Origin: Carallia brachiata
Taxonomy: Eukaryota > Streptophyta > Magnoliopsida > Malpighiales > Rhizophoraceae
NCBI GenBank assembly: GCA_021464245.1
Contig: JADCRB010000040.1
Coordinates: 8,883,534-8,947,533, forward strand
Length of the DNA stretch: 64,000 bases
Reading direction: 5' to 3'
Shown: piece after piece, positions 12,501-25,300 of the stretch
Layout: the number at the start of each line of letters is the position of its first letter
How positions within the stretch are numbered: the stretch's first letter is position 1
Notes under the pieces: generated by a model
The model's input: the letters and a program-made list of their open reading frames with translations, nothing else
Told to the model about the DNA's origin: nothing
Databases searched by the model: none
Position numbers and translations under genes: made by a program

Positions 12501-15120
12501 AGCAAAATTAGGATTGGTTGTAGTAATTGATTTAAAAAGAGTAAGGCGGCCAACAAAAGAAAGATGCTAAGCCTTCCAACCCAAAAGTTTACTTTGAAAT
12601 TTATCAACAAGGCTTTTATACAGTGAAGAGGACATCTAGCCGATGATGGTATGCATCCCAAGATAATGCCAGAGATTGTCAGCTAATTGCACACCAACCT
12701 TACGGCTAAGAAATCATGCACAACCTCTATCAATATTGTTAGAAACCAACATTCTAAAATTTTGATAACTCATTTTTTGACTAGAGCTTGCACAAAAAAA
12801 TATCAAGACAATTTTTAATACACCAAAACTGAGCTATAGAAGTCTCCCCAAATAACATAACATCATTGTAAAAAAAAAAAAATGAAAAAGTTTCAACCCT
12901 ACTTAGATAGAAAGATAGGTCTACAGTTACCTGACAAACCTTATGTATCAATCAAGTGACCTAAGCATTCTATAGAACAAACAAATAAATAGGGTAATAA
13001 AAGATCCCCTTTGCTTAGCAAAAAAGACTCAGTAGTTTCACTATTCCATAAGACTTGCATAGAGCGTAAAGAAATACGATCAATGATCACATTAACCAAT
13101 CCCTGCGGCATATGTAATTCCAATAAAGTAGAGTGAATAAAATCCCAATTAAGATGACCATACGGCTTTTCAAAAATCCCTTTTTCCAGGTCCAATTTCA
13201 GAACTATAAAACCCCTCCTTCTGCGCATGCCTCTCATAGAGTAAAGGACCTCATTCAATATCACAATGATATTTATAATCTAGCAACTAGGAACGAAAGT
13301 AGTTTGAGTCAGAGCTACCCATTTGGAAAAAAAAAAAAAGCTTTAACCAATTAACAATAGTCTTAGTAATGAGCTTATAAGAAACATTGCAAGGACTTAT
13401 TGATCTATAGTCTACCAGTTTCTCTATGCTGTCCTTTTTAGGAATAAGCACAAGTAGAGTATTATTGACACCGGAAGAAAGCGACATGCCACCAAGAACA
13501 TGAGGTGCAAAGTTATAAGTATCTTACACACCACATCCCAATTATGTTGAGAAGGGACTGCTAGAAACCCATATGGACTTGGAGCTTTAAAGGATCTGTG
13601 TCAAAAAGTTCTTGTTTAACATCCTCACATGTAAAAGGCCATGCCAAGAGGCATTGATCAGCCTTGAATATAACTATAAAGTGACTCGAAGGCATTTGCA
13701 TAACATTCCCATTTTCCTCTTTAGAATATAATTTTTAGAAGAAGCTAGTAAAATGGGATTTTAGCTCATCTAAATTCCAAATCAAGCAATCGTTATTATT
13801 TTTAAGAGCCTCAATTTTATTTTTGCAGCTTTGAATATCGACAGTTGAATGAAAGAAATGAGTGTTGTGATCACCATCAGAAATCCACTTTGCCTGTGAT
13901 ATCTAAAACCATAATAAATCTTCTTGGTGGAGGATAGAATCCAACTCCTTCTAAAGTTTTTGCTCAATGGAAATAAGGTTCGAATTAGGACGCCGTTTAA
14001 GAGTTGCTTGAAAGTCAAGTATACAGTTCAATAGTCACTTTTTCTTTGCAAATATATTTCCTAAATTATCTATATTCCATTTAACTAAAGGTAATTTGAT
14101 ATCCTCTAGAGTTGCCGGCATACCAAAACTAGAATTCCACTTAGATTCAACGAAGCTGTGAAAATCCTTATGAAACAACTTGGCTCCCAGAAATTAGAAG
14201 GGTCTCCTCACTCTACATAGGCTAGGTGTTGGATAACTGTAATAGTAGAGGATTGTGATCAAACTGAACATGAGAAAGATGTCAAACCACAACATTTGGC
14301 CAGTGCATACGCCAATTTATATTACAAAAAGCTTTATCAATCCTAGTAAGCGCTCTACTTTGGAGAGTGCAACCACGTGCCCAATTAAATTTAGAGCCGA
14401 TGAATGTCAAATCAATAAGGGAGAGATTATGAATCCAATTAGCAAATGACAACCATCTATCTAGTTGTAAAGGAAGTATAATCATTCTTTCATCTAAGAT
14501 TTTGTAGAGTTAAAATCTCCGACAATCAAGGAAGAGATATGTGACGTTCCAAATTACCCAAATTATTCCAAAACTGGCACTTATTTGAGCTATAGGGTTG
14601 AGTATACATAGTTGTAAAGCACCACAACAACTACTGAGCAACATCTACTTAGATGTGAATGAATTAAGGATCTTGATCAAGATCTATTAGCTTTAGCTCT
14701 TCCATTTTCCATATAATCTAGATGCCACAGTGAAAAGCCTGGGCTTCTTCTTATAGGCCCCCAAAAAATTGCAATTGTTTATCCACTTTCCTTGTCGATA
14801 GGCCGCTTACATGAGGTTCCAACAGTACTAAAACCAGTGGCTTATGCAACTACTGAAGCAACTTAAGAGTTCTTACAAAACTGGAGCTTGCAGCCCCAAA
14901 ACCATTCCAAATATTAAAATCATAAACATAGAGCAAAAAAGAAGAAAGAAGACTAAAACCCAAATTGGAAAAAATTGGCAAAAGAGCTGTTGCCAAATAA
15001 TAAACATTCTCCAAATCCACTAGCATATGAATGAGAGTTTCAGGGGCTTTAGAGCCATGAACGAGCTCACAATTGGATGATAAATCACATTCCATCCCAA
15101 TGTATTGTCTGGGGGCTTTA
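9600..15120 (-). pseudogene. LINE ORF2 (endonuclease-RT-RNase H), decayed
   Basis: Endonuclease traces include NIWNGFGAASSSF (about 14910) and SLIDLTFIGSKFNWARG (about 14400). RT traces include LLVLIPKKDSIEKLVDYRSIS (near 13440), an IVLKLDLEKG segment (near 13200) and a SKGDLLLPYLF segment. The RNase H piece near 9960 reads LNTDGAAK and matches the first catalytic Asp region of LINE RNase H domains. Many in-frame stops and frame breaks, plus the inserted LTR, make it non-functional. Confidence 0.85.
10926..12220 (-). repeat. LTR inserted in the LINE (solo or truncated element)
   Basis: The minus strand reads TGTTGAGTATTAC at the 12220 end and ends GGGACCAACA at 10926, so the termini are canonical TG...CA. 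Just outside the 12220 edge the minus strand reads GGGGAGTAG, which looks like a retained polypurine tract, so this may be a 3' LTR of a truncated element rather than a clean solo LTR. The interior repeats GTCGAC-containing phrases (11520-11910). LINE coding sequence resumes on both sides. No clear 5-bp target duplication was seen. Confidence 0.55.
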
Positions 15121-15379
15121 GCTCAAATTCCTTGAAACATTAAAGTCCAAAAGGGCATGGTGGCCTACAGTCGAGACCCTTCAACCTAATTCACCTTCTC
15201 TATAATAGATCGGGTCTAAATTCTCAAGATATGGGATGAGCTACTGATATCAATAACCACCAAAACCTCCTCCTAATTGCCCATTCAAGACTCGCTTGAT
15301 TTGCTTCCTTTTGGCAGCCAAACTGCATCGCCCGAACCTTTAAACCCGCATCCATGGACCATACTTCTTTTCCAACTCA

Positions 15380-16313
15380 GGACTCCTCTTCTTCAAAGTT
15401 CATTCATAGCAACACCCTCACTATGCTGCTGAATGAATTCTTGACACGCACCCATTTTATGCCCATATTTCCCATAATGAAAACACATCAAGTGTATGCT
15501 TTTGTTTTCAATCCGCCATAATTGTCCTCCCAACTAGTAATAAGCAACCAAATGCAGATTGAGATGAACTTCGACACACAAATAAACATAATTCCCTTGA
15601 AAGACTTTTTCTGTCGTCTTGTCGATTGTTACGACCTGACAAAGTTTGTTACCTAACATCTACAAAGTAAGAGTAGTGTTCAATTGGTAACTTTGGTAAG
15701 CGAATCTAAACAGTAACACGTTCAATCCCTGCTTCTTCATAAACAAAATTCGATTGCTATTTATATACTTTAAGATGATAACTAGCTACAATCCAGAGTC
15801 CCCCATGCAAGACAAAATCAAAATCCTCTTTTTGATCAAATTTTACTTTAAAAAAATCATTTCCAGTATCAATAAGCTGCAACTTGCCAACAAGGGTCCA
15901 AATCTAAAGTAAACGACAATAAAAAAAAAGTAAAACCCAAGCTTATACCTAGAAGATTAATGATCAAAGTACCCTTCTATAAAGGATGGAAAGAAGCCTT
16001 TTCCAAAGAAAAAATCTTGGGACAGTCATGAGAATCACCATTTCCCTCATCATCCTAAGACAATGACTCTTCATCCTAATCATAGCATGATTAGGTTCAT
16101 CAATCTAGGCTTGCATTTTGGCTGCCAATAAAAAAAGCATCTTGATAAGAAGCCTTGTATTACAAGCCTTCCTTATCAACCATCCTCTCAGCACCACATT
16201 CGTTTGAGCATAATCCATATCATCTCTTGCCTTTGAGAATTAAACTTGACCTTCTTATTACTACAAAACAACTAATCAGTCTCCTACATCAAACACAACA
16301 AACCAGAAGCCAT
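15380..16313 (-). pseudogene. LINE ORF1 (DUF4283-like, zinc knuckle), decayed
   Basis: The minus-strand frame starts MASGLL at 16313 and soon meets a stop. Around 15850-15640 a DUF4283-like stretch is visible: DFVLHGGLWIVASYHLKVY, then IRLPKLPIEHY. Near 15490 a CCHC-type knuckle reads CFHYGKYGHKMGAC, with Tyr in place of the second Cys, so it could not bind zinc normally. ORF1 proteins of this class bind the LINE RNA. Confidence 0.7.
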
Positions 16314-17439
16314 TTTTAAATTTGTTGAACTGTATGTAGGTTTGCTCTATTGCGTCTATCTTTCCTTAATATTTGTATTAATAAAGTATTTTAGAATTTT
16401 CTTTAAATGATTAGATTAATCTAAAAAAACCAATCCCTTTATCTACAACTCATCTTTCTTTTGTTTCGAGTCTCTCTTTCTCTTTATCTCTCTCCCTTTC
16501 TCTCTCTTTGCCCCTTTAAATCAATCATTTCTTGTAAAGAGCAACCTTAGATAGAGGTAGAAAATGTTAGAGTGGGAGATCAATGTTCAAATGTCATTAG
16601 TTATCTTTGATTATTTTGAACTTTCAAGCATATCAGCCTCTCTTTAACTCACAATTTGTGCGATGTTCGTGAATTTAAAGTTTACTCTGATGTTTTCTCT
16701 AATAAGCTTCTACTTAATTTCTTTGTTTTCTTCTACTTTGATTTTTCATGGGGTTTGGGTTGCTTTACTTTATATGTTTGTAGGGTAGATATAGGTGTGT
16801 TAATTTGATGTAGAGATTTTTTTTTTGGGCAAGTGGGGATGGGATAAGTTTTCTTCCATGGGGTTTCTTTGTATTGTCATGAATTTGAATTTTGTTGTAG
16901 GTTCAATCTCTCTAGTAAATATTTGAGATAATTTGCACTTTTTGAATGTTTGTTTCTTTGTATACTTTGCTGGTTTAGCCTATTTGTGTTTATAATGCTT
17001 TAGGCACTTTTGATTTATAGGTATACTTGTGTCTAGATATGAATGTTTAAAAATTTAACTGAGTAGTGGAAGTAGGAAAAAAATAAGTTGCAATTGAAAC
17101 TTATAGGTATACCATTTGCCTTTTCCTTTTTTTTTTTTTAATTTTAACATTACATACTTTATGTTTTTGTTTTTCCTTTTTATTCCCCTTTGCTTGCTTT
17201 AAAGAATGAAAATATTGTATTTATTTGGAAAATTTGAGATTCTAGTTATTCAAATGATGGATCGAAGATTGAATAAATTAGTTTTGAAGATGTTAAACTA
17301 TATTGCACATTAGTTAATAGGAATTGTGTTCTATATTTTTGAAAGTAAGCTATTCATGGTGATTATCCTACCATTAAAAAGCACTTCAGATGACGAGATA
17401 AGAAAAAAAAGTGGTGATTTACCACTTGCTCAATAGTGT
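16314..17439. other. Intergenic, pyrimidine tract
   Basis: No gene seen. A CT-rich tract lies at about 16465-16510 (repeats of TCTCTC and TTTCTC), followed by AT-rich DNA with T-runs near 16819 and 17130. The first part could include the LINE 5' UTR. Confidence 0.5.
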
Positions 17440-18355
17440 CTATTGCAAGACAATAGTCCAAAGGAGTGTATGTATTCCTGCTACACCACGCTAACATCTC
17501 CTTCGTCCTAAGTCCTGCTTGAAGTACAAGGCAAGAGTATGCTTGCTCCAATTCCTCGACTGTAGACTAATCCAAGCCGTAGGGACACCAAAAAGTACTA
17601 TCAATTCCATAACAATCATGGCCACGACACGTATGAGTGCTAAAAGTTGTGGGGTGAGGTAGAGTTACTAATCAGAAAAGGATACCTAAATTAGTTCATT
17701 TGCAACCCCCTCACAAGAAGATTGGGCGCCACATGATGAGTGACGTTGAGCCCAAAACCATAATTGAGGCAAGTCTTGGGTTGAGCTAAAAAGCAAGCTC
17801 CTCCGCCACTAGAAGCGACTCCCAACAGAGGGACGATTCATGTCATTGTCAGAGAACCCTCAAGCTGTGATAGCAAGTCAACAATGCCAACTCTCTTAGT
17901 ACAACAAGTACTCAACATGTTGGGAAAGAGATTCTAAGAAGAAAGCGATGATTATCCTATAATTTTTATTGATGATGACCTCGAAGATGTTGAGTATCCC
18001 CATGAAAATGCCCTTTTGATTTCACTCACAGTTGGGGGCCTTGACATGAAAAGGGTTATGGTGGGCTTAGGCAACTTAGTAGACATCTTGTATGCAAATG
18101 CCTTCAATCAGATGAAGTTCCAAGCCAACACTTTTGAATGAGAAATTCCTTCCTATCAAAGCAGTAGAACCACAACATGTCCTTGGAGAGGCTCTCGACC
18201 ATCGAAGAGGAAGATAAGCTCATTAAAGATGGGTTTATCCATAAAGTCATGTAACCTGATTATCTTGCGAACTCACTACAGTCAAGAAATACAACAACAA
18301 ATGATACGTGTGCATGGACTTTACTGACCTTAACAAGGCCTGTCCCATGGACTTC
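17440..18355 (+). mobile_element. Ty3/gypsy gag-protease-RT remnant
   Basis: The plus strand encodes degraded gypsy segments in the right order. A gag C-terminal stretch is near 17590-17700 (FHNNHGHDTYEC, then LLIRKGYL). A protease region is near 17960-18110 (DDDLEDVEYPHENALLIS, then GGLDMKRVMVG, LVDILYANAF). An RT N-terminal segment near 18305 reads CMDFTDLNKACP. The distance between protease and RT is too short, so an internal deletion has occurred. The region just after the RT signature changes to unrelated sequence. Several stops are present. Confidence 0.8.
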
Positions 18356-18973
18356 ATTGCTGTTGTTTCTTTTGTTTTGGTAGCTCTTCTTCTTCGTCAG
18401 CAAAGTGTTAGGTCGTTGTTTCAGGCTAGTCTCTCCTTACCCGTTTGTTTTAGTTCTTCTTATCCGATGGCAAAGTCTCCAAAATCGAAAGCTAATGCTC
18501 TCCGGCCTTGTTTGTTGAGGAAGGTCTTCATTGAGGAGAACCATTATCGTGACAACGAGTCTTATTTGTCGAAATTAGACAAGTAGAGGGGTCTTACAAC
18601 GTCTAGACAGGCGAGACAATGGAGGTCTCACCGGAGGTCTGCAAAAAGACCAATTCTGGGGATTCTCAAAGCTATAAAATTTTTGGGCACTTGTTTTGCA
18701 ACCGCGATGACAACGACGTGTCTTTTTCTTGAAATTCTAAATATTCTACCACGCAAAAACAATCGTTGCAGTGAAAGAGAAGAAAAGTGCAGAAGCCATG
18801 ATGGAGAAAGAGAACAAAAAGAAGAAGAAGAAGAAGAAGAAGGCGGTGAAGTTGGTGAGGAATTAGGGCACCACTTCAGGGACGAAGGTGAAGGCGTTGC
18901 AACATTAATGATTTTTGCACTTGACGTTTTGGGTTCCAAAATTATGCAAAGTTAATTATTATATTTTTATTAG
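18356..18973. other. Unassigned sequence between gypsy remnant and LTR element
   Basis: Overlapping open frames exist on the plus strand (18308-18586, 18683-18955) and on the minus strand (18939-18628). Composition is less AT-rich than the surroundings, and there is a (GAA)n tract at about 18826-18843. I recognise no domain on either strand. The Glu-rich or Ser-rich stretch comes from the GAA repeat. It could be further retroelement DNA or a captured gene fragment. Confidence 0.4.
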
Positions 18974-19234
18974 TGTTAGATTTAATTAATTTAACACTAC
19001 GACTTCGGTAAATTGAATAATGTCACACAATAATAATGAGAAGTACACACATTAATTATAACCTCTCAACAAGTATGTTCACCAGCCACAAAATAATCTG
19101 TGACTCTCAACTCCTTATATACTAAACTCTAGCAACTTTCATTCTAACTCTAATAATGAAAACATGACAAATTAATCCTAATTCTACTAGAACACTAAAT
19201 CTTAATTTATAACGAATCTGAATGAACCTCCACA
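18974..19234 (-). repeat. 3' LTR of the 2.1-kb element
   Basis: It shares long blocks with 20815-21074, for example AATAATGTCACA, GTTCACCAGCCACA and CTAATAATGAAAACAT. In the element's sense it starts TGTGGAGG and ends TAACA. Confidence 0.85.
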
Positions 19235-20801
19235 TCCTTCCTTAATTTTGATTTGGTCTTGCAGTTATTCACAGCATTAGTTTCAACTTGACAGAATCTT
19301 CAAACTTCAACTTCATCATCAAAATATGATCATCATGAGTCTCCTTGATAATTCTTCTTCTAAATTCTTCTGACTGATTTCAACTTGGCCTTTGATTTTG
19401 TTTCATCAATTATTACTTAACCTTTCAATCCTTGATCGAATTTGCAGCAAATGACCTTTAACAAGGTCTGGGACTTTATTCTCCATGACACGCAGCCGTG
19501 AAACTGTAGAGTGTTTTTACTCCACTTCTTTGTTCGTTTTCCAATCACACATGGAAAAACTGAAATGAGCTATCATTAGCTCTCAATTAAACTGAGCATC
19601 TTAGCTCTCAACACAACATGTCCCTAACTCCGAGCTCTTTTAGCTCCACAATTCCTCATATCTGAGTTTTCTGATTAACTATAACAAATACTTTCATCTG
19701 AACATTCACTAACTCTCGATTGCTAATAATTTCAAGTCCCAATTCAACTCCTGAAATCATCTTTAAATTCAAATTTTCCTTCGCTTCAACTCAACTCTAC
19801 CTTCTCCTTTTAGTTGCTTCATCGTTTCTTCATCATTTATTAACTGCTTCATCATTATCTCAACCTCTATGATTGCTACGACGTATTTTTATTATTTTAA
19901 TTAAAACTCTTAGCTTCTTTCTCCTTTTTTTCTTTTCTTTTTCTTCTTTCTCATACTCATAATTATTAAATTATCAAATTTCTTCCAACTTTTTGTATTT
20001 TTCATGTCTGTCAAATCCTGAAATTCATCAATAAGTCTTTTCTTTTTTGCCCTTTCTTTTTCCAATAATTCTTTGTTGCTCTCTTTTGAATTTGTCATTA
20101 TGACCCCTTATTTTTATTTTCTCCAATCTGCCCCTTTTTTTATATATATATTTTTCTTCCTGCTCCTTCCTCGGAAAACTTTAACCGTCGACTATGAAGA
20201 GGAACTCCGGCGACTAATGGTGAGCAAGCTCTGGCAACCAACTTCGGCCAACAACAAGAGAGGACGGTGAACGGCGACTGGGAAGCGAGATCAACGGTGC
20301 AGAAATGGAAAAAAAAGGCGACTCGGTGGGATTCCGGTGATTTTTAGGTGACAAAACGACGCGTCAAAGGTTGGGGATCGTGGATGGCATGTCGGGGAGT
20401 TGGATTATGGTGGTTTCAAGGTTCGTCAGTGAGTGGAGGAGGCGTTTTCGGCACAGAAAGGGGGGCGGCTGGAGCCTCGGTTTCTTTCGATCTACGGCCT
20501 TCTAGCGATATTTCATACGCGTGGGCACCAGATTTGGGAAGATCGGCGGTCGGTGGTGCGAGGGGCGGCTTCTGACAACTTGAACGGCAATAACCGGCAG
20601 CGCGTGTGGCGGTGCGTGAAGGTGCGGTAGTTGCTCCGGTGAGGGTCCGACAAATTCTGTCCTTTTCTGCAGATCAGATACTTCTTCGGAAGTAATTTCG
20701 CTAACACTTAACTGAAACAAACTCAACATAATTCTGTGATCGACACTTATTTTCAATCAATCGGATTTAAAATTCGGTGGCGGTGATTTCCCGATCGACA
20801 A

Positions 20802-20813
20802 GTTCTGATACCA
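20802..20813 (-). other. Primer-binding site (Met-tRNA type)
   Basis: The minus strand reads TGGTATCAGAAC, one base after the end of the 5' LTR. This is the standard copia-type complement to the 3' end of initiator methionine tRNA, and it fixes the element's orientation. Confidence 0.85.
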
Positions 20814-20814
20814 T

Positions 20815-21074
20815 TGTTAAATTTCAATGACTTAATACTACTACTTTATTAACTGAATAATGTCACATAATAATAATGAGAAGCACACACACTAATCATA
20901 ATCTCTTAACTAATATGTTCACCAGCCACACAATAATCTGTATCTCTCAATTCTTTATATATTAGACTTTAGTAACTTCTATTCTGACTCTAATAATGAA
21001 AACATTACAAACTAATTCTAATTCTATTAGAATGCTAAATTTTAATTTATAACGAATTTGAATTAACCTCAACA
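20815..21074 (-). repeat. 5' LTR of the 2.1-kb element
   Basis: Direct repeat of 18974-19234. In sense orientation it starts TGTTGAGG and ends TTTAACA. Several scattered substitutions separate the two LTRs, so insertion is not very recent. Confidence 0.85.
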
Positions 21075-21089
21075 ATCAGGACGAAGTTA

Positions 21090-21295
21090 ATTATTTTAAA
21101 GGATAATAAAATTATTTTGATATATTATTATTTTATCTTATATTATCTAAATACAAAATAGAATAACTATTTTATATTACTTATGTTATCAAAACACAAG
21201 ATTAATTAATAATTTAGTCTATGTTATACGATATTATATTCTATTTTATCATATCTCATATCATCTCGTCTACCTTATAGTATAGTGTTAACATC
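21090..21295. mobile_element. Fragment of a MITE related to the one at 1589-2637
   Basis: The reverse complement contains AATAGTTATTCTATTT, then TAATATATCAAAATAA, which lines up in order with 1705-1775 of the larger MITE (GAATAGTTATTCTATTT, then AGTATATCAAAATTAC). The terminal inverted repeat is missing at the outer end, so this is a truncated relative. Confidence 0.45.
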
Positions 21296-22363
21296 ACAAC
21301 AATTATCTGTCATTAAGAACTTGTACCGCATGTATAGCGATTTTGTATGGTTCAAATTTGTCAAATAATAATTGTCAAAAAGAACAAACTACAAAATAAC
21401 TTAATTTGTCAAAAAAATTACCGCTTCAATATTTACTTCATTTGAACGGTCAATCCATCATCTATCAATCATAAATCGTTGCCATGCAAAATAAATCATT
21501 AAGATTTATATTGAACGAACTTTTATTTATTTATTGATAACATCATCCAATTACTTCTTGATGAATGATTATGAAAATTGGGATCTTACTTCTCATTGTT
21601 TCTTCTGTGTACGCCTGTTACAGGTTATTAGCTGCTGATCAAAAACAATTACGATACCAATTACAATGGACTCTCAACATCAGATTAATCCTAATACCTT
21701 AAACCAACTTTTCCAACCATATTCTAATTCCATCGTTTGTCTGTGTCACGTTTCAAGTCTCCAATGCTTATGCATGTATCCGGTTAGGTTTTAATTTTAT
21801 ATAGAGTCTTCTAATCAAACAATAAAACTTGATGCAACTTCATTACTCCTTGAATCGTTTTTGGGTCAAGAGACCTGGTCGACAAATTAAAGATGGATGT
21901 GGTGGTGGCATGTTGCCCATGATGCAAACGGTACAGTCAAACCAATAGATTGCTAATCCGTATCAATTCCATCGCCTCCACCAATTATTAATAAAACAAA
22001 ATGGAAAAAAAAAAAAAAAAAAAAAAAACCAAAATGAACTCATCCATAGAATTCCCCATTTAAAACTTCGAATGGGAAGGGATAAAATCTCAAAATAAAT
22101 AGATAAATAAATAATTAAAAGAAAAGAAAAGAAAAGGTGAAGAACCAAGCAATTTTGAAAGCGAGCTTGCACATGCAGATATTTCTTGTAGATATCACTC
22201 ATTGTACAACAAAAAAGCTTGGGGCAAATTGAGCCACGTAATCCACTTCGAAATTTATTGTTTTGAAGCAAACTATTAGGAAGCCAGAGTTTCGAGAAGC
22301 TAAGCATTTCATAGCTACATATGATACAAACAAGCTGTAACCAATTATACACCAAAGGATGAT
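21296..22363. other. 3' flank of the endoglucanase gene
   Basis: No coding signal. It should contain the 3' UTR of the minus-strand endoglucanase, probably down to about 21960. A 24-bp A-run sits near 22005-22027. Confidence 0.5.
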
Positions 22364-25300
22364 TTAGGTGAAGGATTGAACAGCAGAAGATGTGGTAACT
22401 AAACCAGAAAGCAGGGCAACGATCACAGCACTGTTGTATGTGGTTGGTTCTCCTTGCATGGAGTTGTTCCTTGAATCAATATATGTTTCATTCAGAAATG
22501 GCCCACCTACAAATGCTCCAGTAGCTAAGTTAGGATTTGGTTTCTTTGAGTCGAGCCATGTCCAGCCATCTTTGCAGGTAGGTGCTTCATCAGCTGGGAT
22601 TGAAGCTCCTCTGTGGTGCACATATTGTGGGTACTTGTCACCATAACCAACAAGAAAGCTCATCTTCATAGGATTACTACCCAAGACATAATCAGCCTGG
22701 AGACATGCACAACATATTAATATACTACCAGGCCTACAACATGGAAGAAATGGTATTTCTGAGATGGGCATTGTCACTTATCAAATATTGCAATGACTAT
22801 AGTCTGACTGTCATTCATAAAAACCTGAAGTCTATAGCATCAATGCATACCACAGCTGATACTATACCTGGGATTTAGCAAATTTTCGAAGATCCGAGGG
22901 TCCATATGATTCTCCATTACAGGAAAATGTTGCAGTCCTTGATGTAAGCATGTAGTCACTGTAAAGAGTAGCTAAAAATGCAGAACCAATAGGATGCTGC
23001 AAAGCATTCCATTCGGTGACCCATATAAGACCACCTGCATTAAAGAAGGTAAATAATGTCCATAAGGAGAATACAGAAAAAAAAATTACTCTGCAGTCAA
23101 ACACTCAGGAAAATTTATGACTCGGGGAACTGTTCACAACTTGTTCAAAAATAGTCGATAATCTTGAAGACTTTCCAATTCTAAATACTGGAATGAAGGT
23201 TACTAGCCACTCCAACTATATCATACACATTTAAAGAGGCATCAATTAGATGTACAAGTATGATGAAGACAAGACACTGTGTGAGCAGGTAAAAGAGCTG
23301 CCAGCAGTTGAAATAACCATTAGGAGAATACTACAACTAATTGATATATCCCACTCGTAAAGCATCTTGGTTAGCAACAACAACAACAATAACAAAAAAA
23401 AGGCCAGAGAATTACCCTTTGTCCTGTTGGTTGTGGCCGTTGGAGAAGCTGGTAAAAGACCACACATAACAGCCTCAGCTGTTTTCCTGTACATTCCAAG
23501 ACCCACATTTGAGTTGCCTTTGTCACCAAAGAAGGTCAACCTAGACAACAAAACCTGTAGCAAAAGAGAAATATTGTTATATTAGCAAGCAGAGTTTTAA
23601 ATCACCTGTTGTCGATGCATTAAAGAGAAGAGGAATCTGATCTTGAACACTCTCATGAAAAAACAATTTTGGAAAAACAAAGCAATGAAGCGATGCATGC
23701 CTTCACCTCTGGGGAGGCAAATTTAAGCTAAAATGTGGATTTTTGACATAATTGTACAACTTTGGCATGTTCTTGAAAGGTGCACTACCACAGGACCATA
23801 AAAGAAGAGCATGTGGATATGTCTTGTAAAAATTCAAAATGACTGCAAGGAAGATAGAATACAAACCTAAGCAAACCAGTATCATGCTTAGAAATGAATA
23901 CCTGAGTTCCTGCAAGCTTGTTGTCCCAACTGAACCAAGTAGGACTTCCCCATTTTGCAAAGGCTTTTCCATTTTTCCCAGTCACATATTGAAGGTACGA
24001 GTTATCCCCTGTTGCATGATAAAGCCAGCCAGCTGCCCACAGAAGCTCATCTCCATATCCTGATGAATTATAATATTGCTGGACATCGGGGATGCTATCA
24101 CTGTAAGAACCTCTATAGTTGTCGGCAAAAGAGAATAACTGCTCAGCATGCTTAAGAAGTGTGCTCGAATATGTGGAGTCAGTTTTCTTAAATACTAGAG
24201 ATCCCGAGGCCATAGCTGCTGCACTTTCAGCTGCAACATCTGATCCTGGAGAAGATGCATTCACCTGAGTAAGAGGTCTTTTCTCAGTCATGTCTTCAGG
24301 CCTATTCCAGCAATCATGGTCTGCTACAGGATCACCAACCTGCCATCAAAATCAAAAGCAATAACACAAGGTATCCCATAACGCTTACTTTGTTGAAAAA
24401 TAGATACTTCATTACTGCTGCTGTAACATGGACAAGAGCAAAGATAGGCTTAATGATTCATTCCTCTCGCACAATTACCAGAGTGTTCTATTGTAGATTT
24501 TAAGATCATGATGAGAGTCCAAAGAAACAAATGGCACAAAGTAAGAGATTTCAAGATCATAATTAATAAAACTGAGGTAAGACGAAAGAAATAAAGGGCA
24601 CAAAGTAACACATATACCGCATAGATTCATTCAGATAAAAACTGAAACAGAACATAGTTAAAAAAAAAAAAAATTGAAGACTACATCCACCTGAATGTAG
24701 AGCACATTCTCTGAGGGATGAGCATTGATGAGATAATCAGTGATCCACTTCAGTGAATCTCGAGCAGGTTGTAACTGATTCACTGCATCCATCTGATCTC
24801 CGTACTCTAGAATGGTCCAAGACAACACTGTGGCAGTAAAAGCCATCGGCAGACCGAATTTCATGTGATCTCCAGCATCGTACATCCCTTTGGATAGGTC
24901 CAGCTTCGATTCACTCCCGTCTTCAATGGCCGAATCCCCTCTCCAAGATATTTGGTTATTTACCAACTTGCCAGCTGCATTGATAAAGTAAGCTTTTGAA
25001 ACTCAAAATTCTCTCGAGGCTGAAAATTAAAGAATTAAACTAGCAACAGGGGAGATTTAAATGATTAAAAAGAAAAAAGAAAAACAAGGCAGAGATCAAA
25101 CAAGGCGAAATGAGTTCGATCTAAAGGGGGTGCATTTTATATTCAAGCTCAAGCAATCAGAACTCTTGTCAAGAAAGAAAATCAACATGCTTCGGTAAAT
25201 GTGAATGCATTGTACAGACAGAATGTAAGCAAAAGCCAAAAGAGAGGAAATGAGATAAGTACATTTCTGTATGTCGAAGAATTGCATAGCGATTTGAGAG

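Larger units (their letters stand above)
9457..16313 (-). mobile_element. Full-length, inactive L1-type LINE
   Basis: A minus-strand non-LTR retrotransposon with the complete plant L1 layout. In its own 5'-to-3' order: ORF1 with a DUF4283-like domain and zinc knuckle (about 16313-15380), endonuclease (about 15120-14280), reverse transcriptase (about 14020-12300), zf-RVT-like region (12300-10450), RNase H (about 9990-9600), a short 3' UTR and a poly(A) tail seen as T8 at 9457-9464. It is riddled with stops and frame changes, and an LTR is inserted at 10926-12220. I could not find a target-site duplication, so the 5' boundary is placed at the ORF1 ATG. Confidence 0.85.
18974..21074 (-). mobile_element. 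Non-autonomous LTR retrotransposon, 2.1 kb
   Basis: Two direct repeats of 261 and 260 bp (18974-19234 and 20815-21074) both begin TGTTA and end CA. One base inside the right LTR, the minus strand reads TGGTATCAGAAC (20813-20802), the classic primer site for initiator Met tRNA, so the element runs on the minus strand. A purine-rich tract, AATTAAGGAAGGA, lies beside the left LTR in the expected place. Flanks ATTAG and ATCAG are a 4/5-match target duplication. The 1580-bp interior has no gag or pol that I recognise; its GC-rich part (20160-20640) carries only short open frames. Confidence 0.85.
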
